64,000 nucleotides of DNA from Pseudomonadota bacterium (GTDB taxonomy: Bacteria > Pseudomonadota > Alphaproteobacteria > Rhizobiales > Rhizobiaceae), in the NCBI GenBank assembly GCA_023404095.1, contig JAEYDD010000053.1, positions 39,078-103,077 on the forward strand, read 5' to 3'. Below are positions 1 to 8,845 of this stretch, in pieces (position 1 is the first letter of the stretch; each line of letters opens with the position of its first letter). The translations under genes and the position numbers were made by a program. The notes beneath the pieces were generated by a model. The model made no database searches. It saw nothing but the letters and a program-made list of their open reading frames with translations, and was not told the DNA's origin.

Positions 1-1759
1 CCATCTCCATCGTGATCGGCCCGCGCAGGTCTTCGATCATGCTCTTCTTCTCGTCGTAGGACTTGTGCATGAAGGCGTCGGGGGTGGCGAACCAGTCGTC
101 GGGCAGATCGACGTCCATCGCCCGCATCTTGATCGCGTCGGTGACGTTCTTGATTGCCCGTCCCGTGAAGCGCGGCTCGGCCTCCTTGATCATGTGCAGG
201 TAGGCGCCGACGTCGGCGAGCGTCGCCATCTTGCCGTGCGCCTTCTGGTATCGTTCCCACACTTTGAGAAGTCCGTCTTCCTGCGGCAGCGCGTGCTGCC
301 CGTAGGAAGTCGAGACCGCCGTCTTGATCTCCTGTCCGGCCAGAAGCGCATGCTCGCCGAGCGGGATCGAATGGTTCTTGCCGACGAGCAGCGCGAAGAT
401 GTCGACATAATCGGCGCGCGACTGCGGCCCGTCGACCAGCCAGCGGGCGCCCGCGCGCTGACGCAGCGCGTCGTCGACGTTTTCGGGATAGTTGGAGAAC
501 ATGCCGAAGGTGCAGTTGCCGCGCACCACCGTCGAGGCGCCGGCAAAGCTCTCCATCAAGACGGCCGTCACCTCGTGCTGGCCGGCCGACGCCCGGTCGT
601 CGGAGCGCTTGGCGGCCACCTGGTCGACATCGTCGATCGTGCCGAAGCCGATTGCGCGCGGGTTGACGACGTTGTTGACGAAGTCCTTGCAGTTCTGGCC
701 TGACTTGCCCTGATAGGAAGAGATCTGGTCGACGCCGAAGTTCTCGTAGTGGAACGGATAGCCGGCCACCCGGCAATACTCGTCGAGCAACCCCGCCAGC
801 ATCTGGATCAGCATGGTCTTGCCGGTGCCCGGCATGCCGTCGCCGATGAAGGTAAAGAGAAAGCCGCCGAGCTCGACGAACGGGTTCATCTGCCGCTCGA
901 AGTCATAGGCCATCAGCATCTTGGCAAGCCGCAGCGCCTGGTACTTGGCGATGTGGTTGCCAACGATGTCGGTCGGCTTCTTGAACGTCATCGAAAGCGG
1001 CTTGCGCTTCTGCCCCGGCGCGACGTCGAAGCCGTTGAGAGTGAAATCGTCCTGCTCGATGCGGATATGCGCGCTCTCGAAGCTCGAAAGCCCCGAAAAG
1101 CGCGCCTTGCGGCCGATCAGTCCCTCCAGCGCCACGCGGGCGAAGGCGCGCGCGCGCGCAACCAGCGTCGTGTCGTCGGCCGCTCCCGCAATCGCCCGGT
1201 CAAGGCCGGCGACGAGGCTCTTGGCGGCATCCTGGGCGGTGTCGAACAGGTAGTCCGGCTCGTCGGTGTCCTCCGCCGGCTCGCCCTCGCCGGACAGCAT
1301 GGCGCCGAGATAGGCAGCAAGGGTGAAGGCGCAGACATAGGCAGACGCCGACAGCAGCGCCTTGAAGCGTTCCGCCTCTTCCCCGGAAAGCGGCGCGGTG
1401 GCATTGCGCGCCTGCAACTGCTCCAGTTCCGTCTGCCGGGCGAAGACGTCGGCGACGGCCAGCGCGATCTCGATGCCACGGCGGGCACGATAGAGCAACT
1501 GGTGCTGCGCCGGCGACAAAAGCGGGTCGCCCGGCCGCACCGCGGCGATCGTCTTTGCAAGCTCGACCTCGCGCGAGCGCCGCATGCCGCCGGTCGAGAC
1601 GGTCGAAACGAAGCGCCGCCCGGTGCCTGCGATCGGCGCGCCCGCGGGGCCTCCATCGCTCTCCAGGATGGCGAGCCGCGTCACCATGCTCTGCGCCACC
1701 GCGCGGTGTTTGGCGATATCGCTTTCCGAAATCATCGTCAGTCCGGCGTTCAAGCTCAT
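1..1759 (-). CDS. AAA+ family ATPase, C-terminally cut by the window edge
   Basis: An open frame of about 586 codons runs from an ATG at 1759 off the left edge. Around residues 305-314 it has a Walker A motif, GDGMPGTGKT, and about 60 residues later a Walker B-like GFGTIDDVDQ. The 300 residues before the ATPase core look like a helical, family-specific N-terminal region. The start lies 4 bases after the stop of the 382-aa gene, so the two are probably cotranscribed and translationally linked. The general role would be ATP-driven remodelling of a partner, likely one of the two co-encoded proteins (inference). The family is not one I can name. ATPase identity is firm, specific function unknown. 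Confidence 0.85.
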   Translation of the reverse strand, partial: MSLNAGLTMISESDIAKHRAVAQSMVTRLAILESDGGPAGAPIAGTGRRFVSTVSTGGMRRSREVELAKTIAAVRPGDPLLSPAQHQLLYRARRGIEIALAVADVFARQTELEQLQARNATAPLSGEEAERFKALLSASAYVCAFTLAAYLGAMLSGEGEPAEDTDEPDYLFDTAQDAAKSLVAGLDRAIAGAADDTTLVARARAFARVALEGLIGRKARFSGLSSFESAHIRIEQDDFTLNGFDVAPGQKRKPLSMTFKKPTDIVGNHIAKYQALRLAKMLMAYDFERQMNPFVELGGFLFTFIGDGMPGTGKTMLIQMLAGLLDEYCRVAGYPFHYENFGVDQISSYQGKSGQNCKDFVNNVVNPRAIGFGTIDDVDQVAAKRSDDRASAGQHEVTAVLMESFAGASTVVRGNCTFGMFSNYPENVDDALRQRAGARWLVDGPQSRADYVDIFALLVGKNHSIPLGEHALLAGQEIKTAVSTSYGQHALPQEDGLLKVWERYQKAHGKMATLADVGAYLHMIKEAEPRFTGRAIKNVTDAIKMRAMDVDLPDDWFATPDAFMHKSYDEKKSMIEDLRGPITMEM

Positions 1760-1763
1760 CGCG

Positions 1764-2912
1764 TCATACCCCGCTGACCACCTGGTTTCCGGAAATCACG
1801 TGCACCTTGTATTCGCCGAAGATCGCTTCCGCCTCGCCGGCGGCATAGAGCGCCTGATAGGCATCGTGCGGCACCAGTGCATGCTTCTCGAAGCCGCTGA
1901 CGCCCATCCGCGCCGCCTCGAGATTGTTGGTATCGATGTAGAACTCCTCCTGCGCCGGCGTCGAGCTCCAGAAGCCCTTGCTTGCCGGGCGCTCCGCCTG
2001 CGAGAACACTTCCTGCACCGTCCAGGTCAGAAGCCAGGCGTTCTCCACCTTGCGCACCTTCGACAGGATGTCGCGGACCTTCTGATTGTTCTCGGTGATG
2101 TCTGCGGAATAGAACGGGCCGAGCACGATGCGGCGCAGCTGCTTGGGATGCAGCATCGCGAAGTCGCGGTCGAGATTGGTCGCGATCGTTACCGGCGACA
2201 GTGAATAGGCACTGTTCTTCAGCGCGAAATCGTCGAAGCGGCTGGCAAGCTCCGGATTGAGCAGCCCCCCCACCGGAAGGTCGATCTGAACGTCGGGGTT
2301 GAGCTTGCCGTCCTTGGTCACCAGCAGTTCGACGATCTTCTCCGAACTATCCTCGATCGTCGCCATGTAGACCATCGGCAGCGTGCTGGCGCCGTCGAAG
2401 GCGCCCCAGCTGACGACATAATAGGGCCGCATCGTCTTCGGATTGACGGCGACGCGGATCGTCTCCGGCAGCACGAAGGGCGAGAACACCTCCCCCTTGC
2501 CAATCTGCTGCAGATACATCCGCTCGGCCATGCGCGCCTGCAGCTCGGTCGGAAAAGCCTTGTTGCGCAGGATGAAGTCGGCCATCTCGCCACGCAGCTG
2601 ATCGGCGCCCGGGATCTCCGAAAGCCGCTTTTCCGCGCCCTTGCGATCGTTTTCGAGTTCGAGGACGTTCTGGTAGACCGGGAAGCCGCTCTCGGCGCGC
2701 GAGATGCGGAACTGGTCGACGAACCCGATCCGGTTCTCCCAGCAGGAAAACGACGCCTTCAACCGCCCAAGATAGGGAACAATCGCCTCGCCGATCACGC
2801 CGTGCTGGTAGAGCGGCGAGTTGCGGTCGCCGAGAAAAACCTCCAGCCCGCCGAGTGCTGCCCGGATCGAGTTGAAGTACTGCGCGACCGCGCTGTCGGC
2901 TGGGGGTTTCAT
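1764..2912 (-). CDS. Unrecognised 382-aa protein of an AAA+ ATPase operon
   Basis: A 382-residue soluble-looking protein with no signal peptide or membrane segment and no catalytic motif I recognise. It contains an alternation of helical N-terminal sequence (1-150) and a mixed beta-rich middle (170-300). It sits between a coiled-coil protein gene and the AAA+ ATPase gene, all on the minus strand. The ATG is preceded by GAGGGGCAAGC, and that Shine-Dalgarno sequence is the end of a RIME-like repeat. Codon usage matches the neighbours. It may be an adaptor or substrate of the ATPase, but nothing in the sequence proves this. Confidence 0.8.
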   Translation of the reverse strand: MKPPADSAVAQYFNSIRAALGGLEVFLGDRNSPLYQHGVIGEAIVPYLGRLKASFSCWENRIGFVDQFRISRAESGFPVYQNVLELENDRKGAEKRLSEIPGADQLRGEMADFILRNKAFPTELQARMAERMYLQQIGKGEVFSPFVLPETIRVAVNPKTMRPYYVVSWGAFDGASTLPMVYMATIEDSSEKIVELLVTKDGKLNPDVQIDLPVGGLLNPELASRFDDFALKNSAYSLSPVTIATNLDRDFAMLHPKQLRRIVLGPFYSADITENNQKVRDILSKVRKVENAWLLTWTVQEVFSQAERPASKGFWSSTPAQEEFYIDTNNLEAARMGVSGFEKHALVPHDAYQALYAAGEAEAIFGEYKVHVISGNQVVSGV

Positions 2913-2917
2913 GCTTG

Positions 2918-3038
2918 CCCCTCATCCGCACGCCGGCACCTTCTCCCGGCAAGCGGTGAGAAGACCCAAGCCGCATCGCGTCCGTCCCCTCTCCCCGTAT
3001 GCGGGGAGAGGGCCAGCGGGAGGGGCACCTTGCCGAAG
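2918..3038. repeat. RIME/REP-like palindromic repeat between operon genes
   Basis: The segment starts CCCTCATCCGCACGCCGGCA and holds two hairpins: an interrupted one around TTCTCCCGGC...GGTGAGAAG and a near-perfect CTCTCCCCG/CGGGGAGAG stem at about 2989-3010. The same left end, in the opposite orientation, occurs at 36621-36674. This wording (cctcatccg...ccggcaccttctccc) is typical of the abundant rhizobial intergenic mosaic elements. It separates the coiled-coil gene from the 382-aa gene, and read on the minus strand its end forms the ribosome binding site of the latter. Confidence 0.75.
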
Positions 3039-3063
3039 CGAAAACCCACCCGGCCCATCGCCG

Positions 3064-4152
3064 TCACGCCTTCACGTAGTTGGCGGCGTTGTGCTTGTCC
3101 ATCACCTCCTGGAAGCGCCGGGCAAACGCATCGTCGGCGAGCTTCTTGCGACGCTGGATGTCCTGGGTGGCGAGCATGTTCTTCTCGTGCATTTCCAGAA
3201 GGTCGCCGATGTGCTTCTGTGCCGCGGCGCCGATGCCGGCCATCGTTTCCTCGGCCGCGGTATCGACCTGGCTGCCGAGCGTGTTGATCCGGTGGGCGAC
3301 GTCCTGCTGCGCGGCCGTCTTCAGCGAATCCTCCAGCGCCTTGTAGAGCACGATGCGCTGCTCGGTATCGATCGTCAGCTTGTTGATCAGCGTGTTCTGC
3401 GCGGCGATCTGGTTGTTGAGCGAGTCGACAAAGGTCTGGAACATCGAGGTGTAGCGTTCCAGCGTCTGGCTTTCGGCGAGCAGTTCCTGCTCCTTGGCCT
3501 GCTGCTCGTTGTACTCGGTGGCAAGCGTCGAGCGCTCGCCCTCCAGCTGCGTGCGCGTCTTCTGGTCGGCGGAGGCGGCGATCCGGTTTTCGATGTCCAG
3601 AAGCTGCGGGTTCAACTGCTCGATCCGCTTCTGCGTGGTCTCCAGGTTCGCCATCGTCTGCTTGCGCCGCTCGATCACCTGGATCAGGCTTGCCTCGGAG
3701 GTCTTGTAGCGGCTGTCGAGCACTGCCTTCTGGTCTTTCAGGATGCCGACGATCGTGTCGGACTTCGCCAAAAGCTCCTGGAGATTGCCCGAGAGCGACA
3801 TGTTGCGCACGCGATCGGTGCGCATGCGCTGCATCTTCTGCTTGGAGAAGATGCCGATGAATTTTTCGTAGCCGGTATAGCTCTTCATGCTCTCGAACTC
3901 GACGCCGAAGACATTGGTGGCGTCTTCGAGCCCGATGATCAGGTCGGCGATGTTCGCTTCCATCACCTTCTGCTGGGTCAGCACGTCCTGCAGACGGGCG
4001 TTCTCGATGTCGAAATTGGCGTCTCCGAGCTTGGTGTCCGCCTTGGCAAACTGCTCCAGTACGATCCCGGTCTGCTCCAGCTTGCCGCGCATCTGCTCGA
4101 CGGTCTCGCGCGTCCGCGCGATCTCGGTATCGAAATTCTGAAGTGTCGCCAT
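3064..4152 (-). CDS. Long coiled-coil protein, possibly TelA-like
   Basis: A 362-residue protein, almost entirely charged and Gln/Glu/Lys-rich helix with heptad character, especially residues 15-60 and 110-300. It has no signal peptide, no membrane segment and no Cys. The overall look resembles the toxic-anion-resistance (TelA) family of helical proteins, but I cannot confirm membership. It is the first gene of the minus-strand trio with the 382-aa protein and the AAA+ ATPase. The ATG at 4152 follows GAGGGATGAGGG, a good ribosome binding site. A scaffold or filament-like partner of the ATPase is a reasonable guess only. Confidence 0.8.
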   Translation of the reverse strand: MATLQNFDTEIARTRETVEQMRGKLEQTGIVLEQFAKADTKLGDANFDIENARLQDVLTQQKVMEANIADLIIGLEDATNVFGVEFESMKSYTGYEKFIGIFSKQKMQRMRTDRVRNMSLSGNLQELLAKSDTIVGILKDQKAVLDSRYKTSEASLIQVIERRKQTMANLETTQKRIEQLNPQLLDIENRIAASADQKTRTQLEGERSTLATEYNEQQAKEQELLAESQTLERYTSMFQTFVDSLNNQIAAQNTLINKLTIDTEQRIVLYKALEDSLKTAAQQDVAHRINTLGSQVDTAAEETMAGIGAAAQKHIGDLLEMHEKNMLATQDIQRRKKLADDAFARRFQEVMDKHNAANYVKA

Positions 4153-4362
4153 CCCTCATCCCTCTCTCAACGACCGGCGCCATGCACCGGCCGGACAATG
4201 TGAAGACACCGCCGCGCGGCATCGCAGATGCAGAATTCCCGCCGCCTGCCTGCAGCACATGATGTGGGAAGCAGCGTCGCGGCTGCAACCCTTAAAGGCA
4301 TGTATTTTTTGTATGAAACCTGAAAATGTCGACAGCCGCGCTGGCCGGCGCGGCCGCAGTTC

Positions 4363-4737
4363 TCATTGTGCGGCAGAAGCGCCCTTCAGGAAAGCGATGA
4401 TATCGGCGATGTCCTGCGGCCTCTTCAGCCCGGCAAAGGCCATCGCCGTTCCCGGCACCATGGCCCTGGGCGCGGCGAGATAGTCCGCAAGCAACGCCTC
4501 GTCCCACACCCTGTCATTGCCAAATGCAAACATGGCGGACGAGTAGCTGTAATCGGGAAACGACGCGACCGGGCGACCGACGATGCCCGCCAGCGACGGC
4601 CCGACCCGGTTCACCGGATCCGTGGTGTGACATGCCGCGCACTTCCGGAAAACGGCTCTTCCGGCCTCGGCGTCACCGGCAACGCCGGACGAGGCGGCGG
4701 CAAGCACGAGAAAGGTCGTCAGGACGATCGATTTCAT
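4363..4737 (-). CDS. Small periplasmic class I cytochrome c
   Basis: A 124-residue secreted c-type cytochrome. Residues 1-20 form a Sec signal peptide (MKSIVLTTFLVLAAASSGVA). The haem site is C33-A-A-C36-H37, and the Met in the late MVPGTAMAF segment is the likely sixth ligand. Size and motif spacing fit the soluble cytochrome c2/c550 group, which carries electrons between the bc1 complex and oxidases or dehydrogenases in the periplasm. It lies downstream of the thymidine kinase gene on the same strand with a 34-base gap; no functional link is evident. The exact redox partner is unknown. Confidence 0.9.
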   Translation of the reverse strand: MKSIVLTTFLVLAAASSGVAGDAEAGRAVFRKCAACHTTDPVNRVGPSLAGIVGRPVASFPDYSYSSAMFAFGNDRVWDEALLADYLAAPRAMVPGTAMAFAGLKRPQDIADIIAFLKGASAAQ

Positions 4738-4771
4738 GCGTGCGGCCCTCCAGCCTCTCGTTCGCCCTGCA

Positions 4772-5362
4772 TCAGGAGTCGGCCTGCATCAGGTCTTCCC
4801 AGTGGCGGCGGCAGTAGGACACGTATTTCTCGTTGCCGCCGACTTCGACCTGCGCCCCCTCCCTGACGAGGATCCCGTTCGCGTCAAGCCGCACCACCAT
4901 GGTCGCCTTGCGCCCGCAATGACAGATGGTGCGCACCTCGCGCAATTCGTCCGCTATTGCAAGCAGCGCGTTCGAGCCGGGGAACAGCTTGCCCTGGAAA
5001 TCCGTCCTCAGGCCGTAGGTCATCACCGGGATGCCCATGCGGTCAGCGATGCGCGCCAGTTGCCACACCTGCCGCTCACTCAGAAACTGCGCCTCGTCCA
5101 CGAAGACGCAGGCGATCGGGCCGTCCCCGTCCGCACCCATCCCCTCCACCATCGCCTGCAGGTCGTCGTTCGCATCGAAGGCGATGGCATCCGAGTGCAG
5201 GCCGATCCGCGAGGAGATCCGTCCCCGTCCCGCGCGGTCGTCGAAGGCGGCGATGAAGATCGCCGTGCGCATGCCGCGCTCACGGTAGTTGTAGGACGCC
5301 TGCAGCAGCATCGTCGACTTGCCGGCGTTCATCGTCGCATAGTGGAAATAGAGTTTGGCCAT
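4772..5362 (-). CDS. tdk: Thymidine kinase, type II
   Basis: A 196-residue enzyme that phosphorylates thymidine (and deoxyuridine) with ATP in the salvage pathway. Near the N-terminus it has the P-loop TMNAGKST, in the middle the Walker B-like CVFVDEAQFL typical of the family, and near the C-terminus Cys/His pairs (CHC, CRRH) that in relatives bind zinc. The frame is open upstream, but the ATG at 5362 begins the conserved MAKLYFHYATMNAG start and is preceded by GAGGAAAAATC, so it is chosen. Length is normal for the family. Confidence 0.95.
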   Translation of the reverse strand: MAKLYFHYATMNAGKSTMLLQASYNYRERGMRTAIFIAAFDDRAGRGRISSRIGLHSDAIAFDANDDLQAMVEGMGADGDGPIACVFVDEAQFLSERQVWQLARIADRMGIPVMTYGLRTDFQGKLFPGSNALLAIADELREVRTICHCGRKATMVVRLDANGILVREGAQVEVGGNEKYVSYCRRHWEDLMQADS

Positions 5363-5590
5363 GATTTTTCCTCGTGGCCCGTTCTGGCGCGGAAGCACCC
5401 GGATTTCCAGCCATGGCGAGGCGAAGACCACAGATTTTCCAACGCTCCGTTCACAACGACATTCTTGCGCTCGATTGCGAAGCGCCGCGAAATAAACTAG
5501 TCCGGCGAAGGCTGTGTCAGGCACGTAAAGTGCTTGAATGATGACGTTTTTGATGCTTGGCTTGCGGCATCAGAACAAAAACGGGGAGCA

Positions 5591-6553
5591 ATGAACATGA
5601 AAATTGCATCGACACTGAAGGCATCGGCTCTGGCTGCAGTCTCGCTTGTCGCGCTTGGCGTCGGCAGCGCACTGGCCGCAGAGGCCGAGAGCTGTGGCAA
5701 GGTCCGCTTCTCCGATGTCGGCTGGACCGATATCACCGCCACCACCGCAACCGCCTCGGCGATCCTCAAGGGCCTCGGCTACGAGACCGAAACCACCGTC
5801 CTGTCGGTCCCGGTCACCTACACCTCGCTCGCCAACAAGGATATCGACGTCTTCCTGGGCAACTGGATGCCGACCATGGAAGCCGACATCAAGCCGTTCC
5901 GCGAGGCCGGTACGGTGGAAACCGTCCGCGAGAACCTGGAGGGCGCCAAGTACACGCTCGCCACCAATGCCAAGGGTGCCGATCTCGGCATCAAGGACTT
6001 CAAGGACATCGCCGCACAGAAGGACGCCCTCGGCGGCAAGATCTACGGCATCGAGCCCGGCAACGACGGCAACCGCCTGATCATCGAAATGGTCGACAAG
6101 GGCAGCTTCGACCTCAAGGGCTTCGAGGTCGTGGAATCGTCGGAGCAGGGCATGCTCGCCGAAGTGGCCCGCGCAGAGCAGGACGGCGCACCGATCGTCT
6201 TCCTCGGCTGGGAGCCGCATCCGATGAACGCCAACTTCAAGCTGACCTATCTGACCGGCGGCGACGATGTCTTCGGCCCGAACTTCGGCGGCGCGACGGT
6301 CTACACCAACGTCCGCCAGGGCTACACCACCGAATGCCCGAACGTCGGGAAGCTCTTGCAGAACCTCAAGTTCACGCTGGAGATGGAAAACCAGATCATG
6401 GGCAAGATCCTCAACGACGGCGAGACCCCGGACGCGGCAGCGACCGCCTGGCTGAAGGCCAATCCCGCCGCGATCGAGCCTTGGCTGGCAGGCGTCACGA
6501 CCAAGGACGGCGGCGATGGCCTTACGGCCGTGAAGACCGCGCTCGGTCTCTGA
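5591..6553 (+). CDS. choX: Choline-binding periplasmic protein of an ABC importer
   Basis: A 320-residue substrate-binding protein with a Sec signal peptide (about 1-30, ending ALAAEA). The aromatic box described for S. meliloti ChoX is intact: W45, W92, Y121 and W207, with D47 and N158 (each two higher than published numbering because the start ATG-AAC-ATG is used). It should bind choline, and acetylcholine weakly, in the periplasm and hand it to ChoW/ChoV. The ATG follows GGGGAGCA. A strong hairpin with a T-run follows the stop, before choW, which would make the binding protein more abundant than the membrane components. Confidence 0.95.
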   Translation: MNMKIASTLKASALAAVSLVALGVGSALAAEAESCGKVRFSDVGWTDITATTATASAILKGLGYETETTVLSVPVTYTSLANKDIDVFLGNWMPTMEADIKPFREAGTVETVRENLEGAKYTLATNAKGADLGIKDFKDIAAQKDALGGKIYGIEPGNDGNRLIIEMVDKGSFDLKGFEVVESSEQGMLAEVARAEQDGAPIVFLGWEPHPMNANFKLTYLTGGDDVFGPNFGGATVYTNVRQGYTTECPNVGKLLQNLKFTLEMENQIMGKILNDGETPDAAATAWLKANPAAIEPWLAGVTTKDGGDGLTAVKTALGL

Positions 6554-6563
6554 GCATGGCAAA

Positions 6564-6588
6564 GGCGGGACACGGTCCCGCCTTTTTT
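6564..6588 (+). terminator. Rho-independent terminator/attenuator between choX and choW
   Basis: GGCGGGA, 5-base loop, TCCCGCC, then six T's, beginning 11 bases after the choX stop. The stem is perfect. Because choW and choV follow on the same strand without another clear promoter, it probably acts as a partial terminator or 3'-end stabiliser for choX mRNA. Confidence 0.8.
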
Positions 6589-6743
6589 CGACCGTGCGAA
6601 GCGATCTGTCGCCCATAGACACATCGACTTCACGATCGTCTGGTGATCTTCTGGTCCCGCCGCACTGCCGCTGCATGCCGTTGGGGGCAGCAGGCAGGAT
6701 GGGGGCGTGAACCCGGCAACACTTGGAAGGCAGGTACGATTCC

Positions 6744-7616
6744 GTGGATTGGCTGACGAACATCAAACTGCCCATTGGCCCCTGGGCCAAGAGCGCGGTC
6801 ACCTGGCTGACCACGAACGGCAAGGACCTCTTCGACCTGCTCAAGGTCGTCCTGCAGGCGGGCATCGATGCCATCCTGTTCCTGATGCAGGGGCCGTTCT
6901 CCAGCGACCAGGGCAGGTTTGCCTATGCGCTGGCGCTGATCGCGCTGATTACGCTCGTTTCCTGGTATCTGCGCCGGTCGCTCGGCGTGACGCTCTTCAC
7001 GCTCCTCGGCCTGCTCCTGATCGTCAACCAGGGCTACTGGAAGGAGACGACCGAGACGCTTGCGCTCGTTCTCGCCGCCACCGGCGTCAGCATGGCCGTC
7101 GGCATCCCGCTCGGGATCGCCGCGGCCCGCCGCCCGGTGTTCTACGCCTTCCTGCGCCCCGTGCTCGACCTGATGCAGACGATTCCCACCTTCGTCTACC
7201 TGATCCCTGCGCTGATCCTGTTCGGCCTCGGCATGGTGCCCGGGCTGATCGCCACCGTCATCTTCGCCATCCCCGCCCCCATCCGCCTGACGCGGCTTGG
7301 CATCATCTCCACGCCCGAGTCGCTGGTGGAGGCCGCACAGGCCTTCGGAGCCACGCCGTCCCAGGTGCTGCGCAAGGTGGAATTGCCCTTCGCCACCCCG
7401 CAGATCATGGCCGGCCTGACCCAGACGATCATGCTGTCGCTGTCGATGGTCGTCATCGCAGCACTCGTCGGCGCCAAGGGTCTTGGCGTGCCAGTCGTTC
7501 GTGCACTGAACACGGTGAACATTTCCATGGGCTTCGAGGCCGGCCTGTGCATCGTCATCCTGGCGATCATTCTCGACCGCCTGTTCCGCTCTGCCGACGA
7601 AGGAGAAGGCGCATGA
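6744..7616 (+). CDS. choW: Choline ABC transporter permease
   Basis: A 290-residue inner-membrane permease of the OpuAB/ProW type. It has several hydrophobic segments from about residue 55 to the C-terminus, and the EAA-like loop EAAQAFGATPSQVLRKVELP that docks on the ATPase. Start choice: GTG at 6744 (M-D-W-L-T) lies 9-19 bases after GGAAGGCAGGT; a TTG at 6723 in the same frame is the alternative. The stop overlaps the choV start (ATGA), which indicates coupled translation. It forms the membrane channel for choline delivered by ChoX. Confidence 0.93.
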   Translation: MDWLTNIKLPIGPWAKSAVTWLTTNGKDLFDLLKVVLQAGIDAILFLMQGPFSSDQGRFAYALALIALITLVSWYLRRSLGVTLFTLLGLLLIVNQGYWKETTETLALVLAATGVSMAVGIPLGIAAARRPVFYAFLRPVLDLMQTIPTFVYLIPALILFGLGMVPGLIATVIFAIPAPIRLTRLGIISTPESLVEAAQAFGATPSQVLRKVELPFATPQIMAGLTQTIMLSLSMVVIAALVGAKGLGVPVVRALNTVNISMGFEAGLCIVILAIILDRLFRSADEGEGA

Positions 7617-8656
7617 CCGAGGCTGTCGTCTTCGACAACGTCGACATCATCTTCGGCGAAAAGCCCGAACGCGCGCTGGCCATGGTCGATTCCGGCAGGA
7701 CCCGCGACGAGATCGGCCGCGAAACCGGCCTCGTCATGGGTGTCGCCGGCGCATCGCTCGCCATCCACGAGGGCGAGATCCTGGTACTGATGGGCCTTTC
7801 CGGCTCCGGCAAATCGACGCTCCTTCGCGCCGTGAACGGTCTTGCACCCGTCGTGCGCGGCGGGGTTCAGGTGAAGACCGGCAACGGCGCGCTCAACCCC
7901 TACAGCTGTTCGCCGAAGGCGCTGCGCGATTTCCGCATGCACACCGTCTCCATGGTATTCCAGCAGTTCGCCTTGCTGCCCTGGCGCACGGTCGCCGACA
8001 ATGTCGGCTTCGGGCTGGAACTTGCCGGCATGCCGGAAGCCGAGCGCAAGGCCCGCGTCGATGAGCAGCTTAAGCTCGTCAACCTGACGCAGTGGGCCGG
8101 CCGAAAGGTCAACGAACTCTCGGGCGGCATGCAGCAGCGTGTGGGCCTTGCCCGCGCCTTTGCCACCGGCGCGCCGATCCTTCTGATGGACGAACCCTTC
8201 TCCGCCCTCGACCCGCTGATCCGAACGCGCCTGCAGGACGAACTGCTCGAATTCCAGCGCCGCCTGAAGAAGACGATCATCTTCGTCAGCCACGATCTCG
8301 ATGAGGCCTTCCGCATCGGCAACCGGATCGCCATCATGGAAGGCGGCCGGATCATCCAGTGCGGCACGCCGCAGGACATCGTCAAGAACCCGGCGAACCA
8401 GTATGTGGCGGACTTCGTGCAGAACATGAACCCCATCAACATGCTGACGGCGCAGGACGTAATGCAGACGGGCCTTGCCGGGCCTGCGGTCGGCGTCACC
8501 GCCACGGCCCGCCCCGATACGCCGCTGGTCGACATCCTCGACGCCATGTCGCGCCAGCCCGGCAATGTCGGCGTGGTCGAAAACGGGGCGATCGTCGGCA
8601 TGATCAACGCGCAGAACGTCGTCGAAAGCCTGACCCGCCACCGCCGCCGCGAGTAA
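7613..8656 (+). CDS. choV: Choline ABC transporter ATPase
   Basis: A 347-residue ATP-binding subunit of the ProV/OpuAA type. Visible motifs are Walker A GLSGSGKST (61-69), the Q-loop in VFQQF, the signature LSGGMQQ (169-175), Walker B LLMDEP (190-195) and the H-loop His at 227. The region after about residue 275 resembles a shortened CBS-type regulatory domain, shorter than in E. coli ProV. It starts inside the choW stop codon and ends the choXWV operon. In rhizobia imported choline is turned to glycine betaine for osmoprotection or used as carbon and nitrogen; no betAB genes lie in this window. Confidence 0.95.
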   Translation: MTEAVVFDNVDIIFGEKPERALAMVDSGRTRDEIGRETGLVMGVAGASLAIHEGEILVLMGLSGSGKSTLLRAVNGLAPVVRGGVQVKTGNGALNPYSCSPKALRDFRMHTVSMVFQQFALLPWRTVADNVGFGLELAGMPEAERKARVDEQLKLVNLTQWAGRKVNELSGGMQQRVGLARAFATGAPILLMDEPFSALDPLIRTRLQDELLEFQRRLKKTIIFVSHDLDEAFRIGNRIAIMEGGRIIQCGTPQDIVKNPANQYVADFVQNMNPINMLTAQDVMQTGLAGPAVGVTATARPDTPLVDILDAMSRQPGNVGVVENGAIVGMINAQNVVESLTRHRRRE

Positions 8657-8845
8657 CGTCGGCGTGAACGCCGGGGCTGCGCGACAATGCCTGTCCTGCG
8701 CGGCCCAACTCACCGGATCCAACGTCGCACTGGAGCCTGTCTGGTTCGTTCGATCAGACGGACTGCAGTGCGTCCTTGTTTCGTTTGTCTTTCCGGGAGA
8801 AAAGGTTTCCATTTTCCCTGACAAACCCTACCAGGCGAGGCCAGC

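Noticed and set aside
2909..4288. A 459-codon minus-strand frame overlapping the coiled-coil gene in another frame
   Set aside because: It runs through the RIME-like repeat and an intergenic region, is Arg-rich without domains, and the in-register coiled-coil gene has a good start and ribosome binding site.
4333..4357. GC-rich hairpin after the cytochrome c gene as a terminator
   Set aside because: GCCGCGC/GCGCGGC is a good stem but lacks a following T-run on the minus strand, so a rho-independent terminator cannot be claimed.
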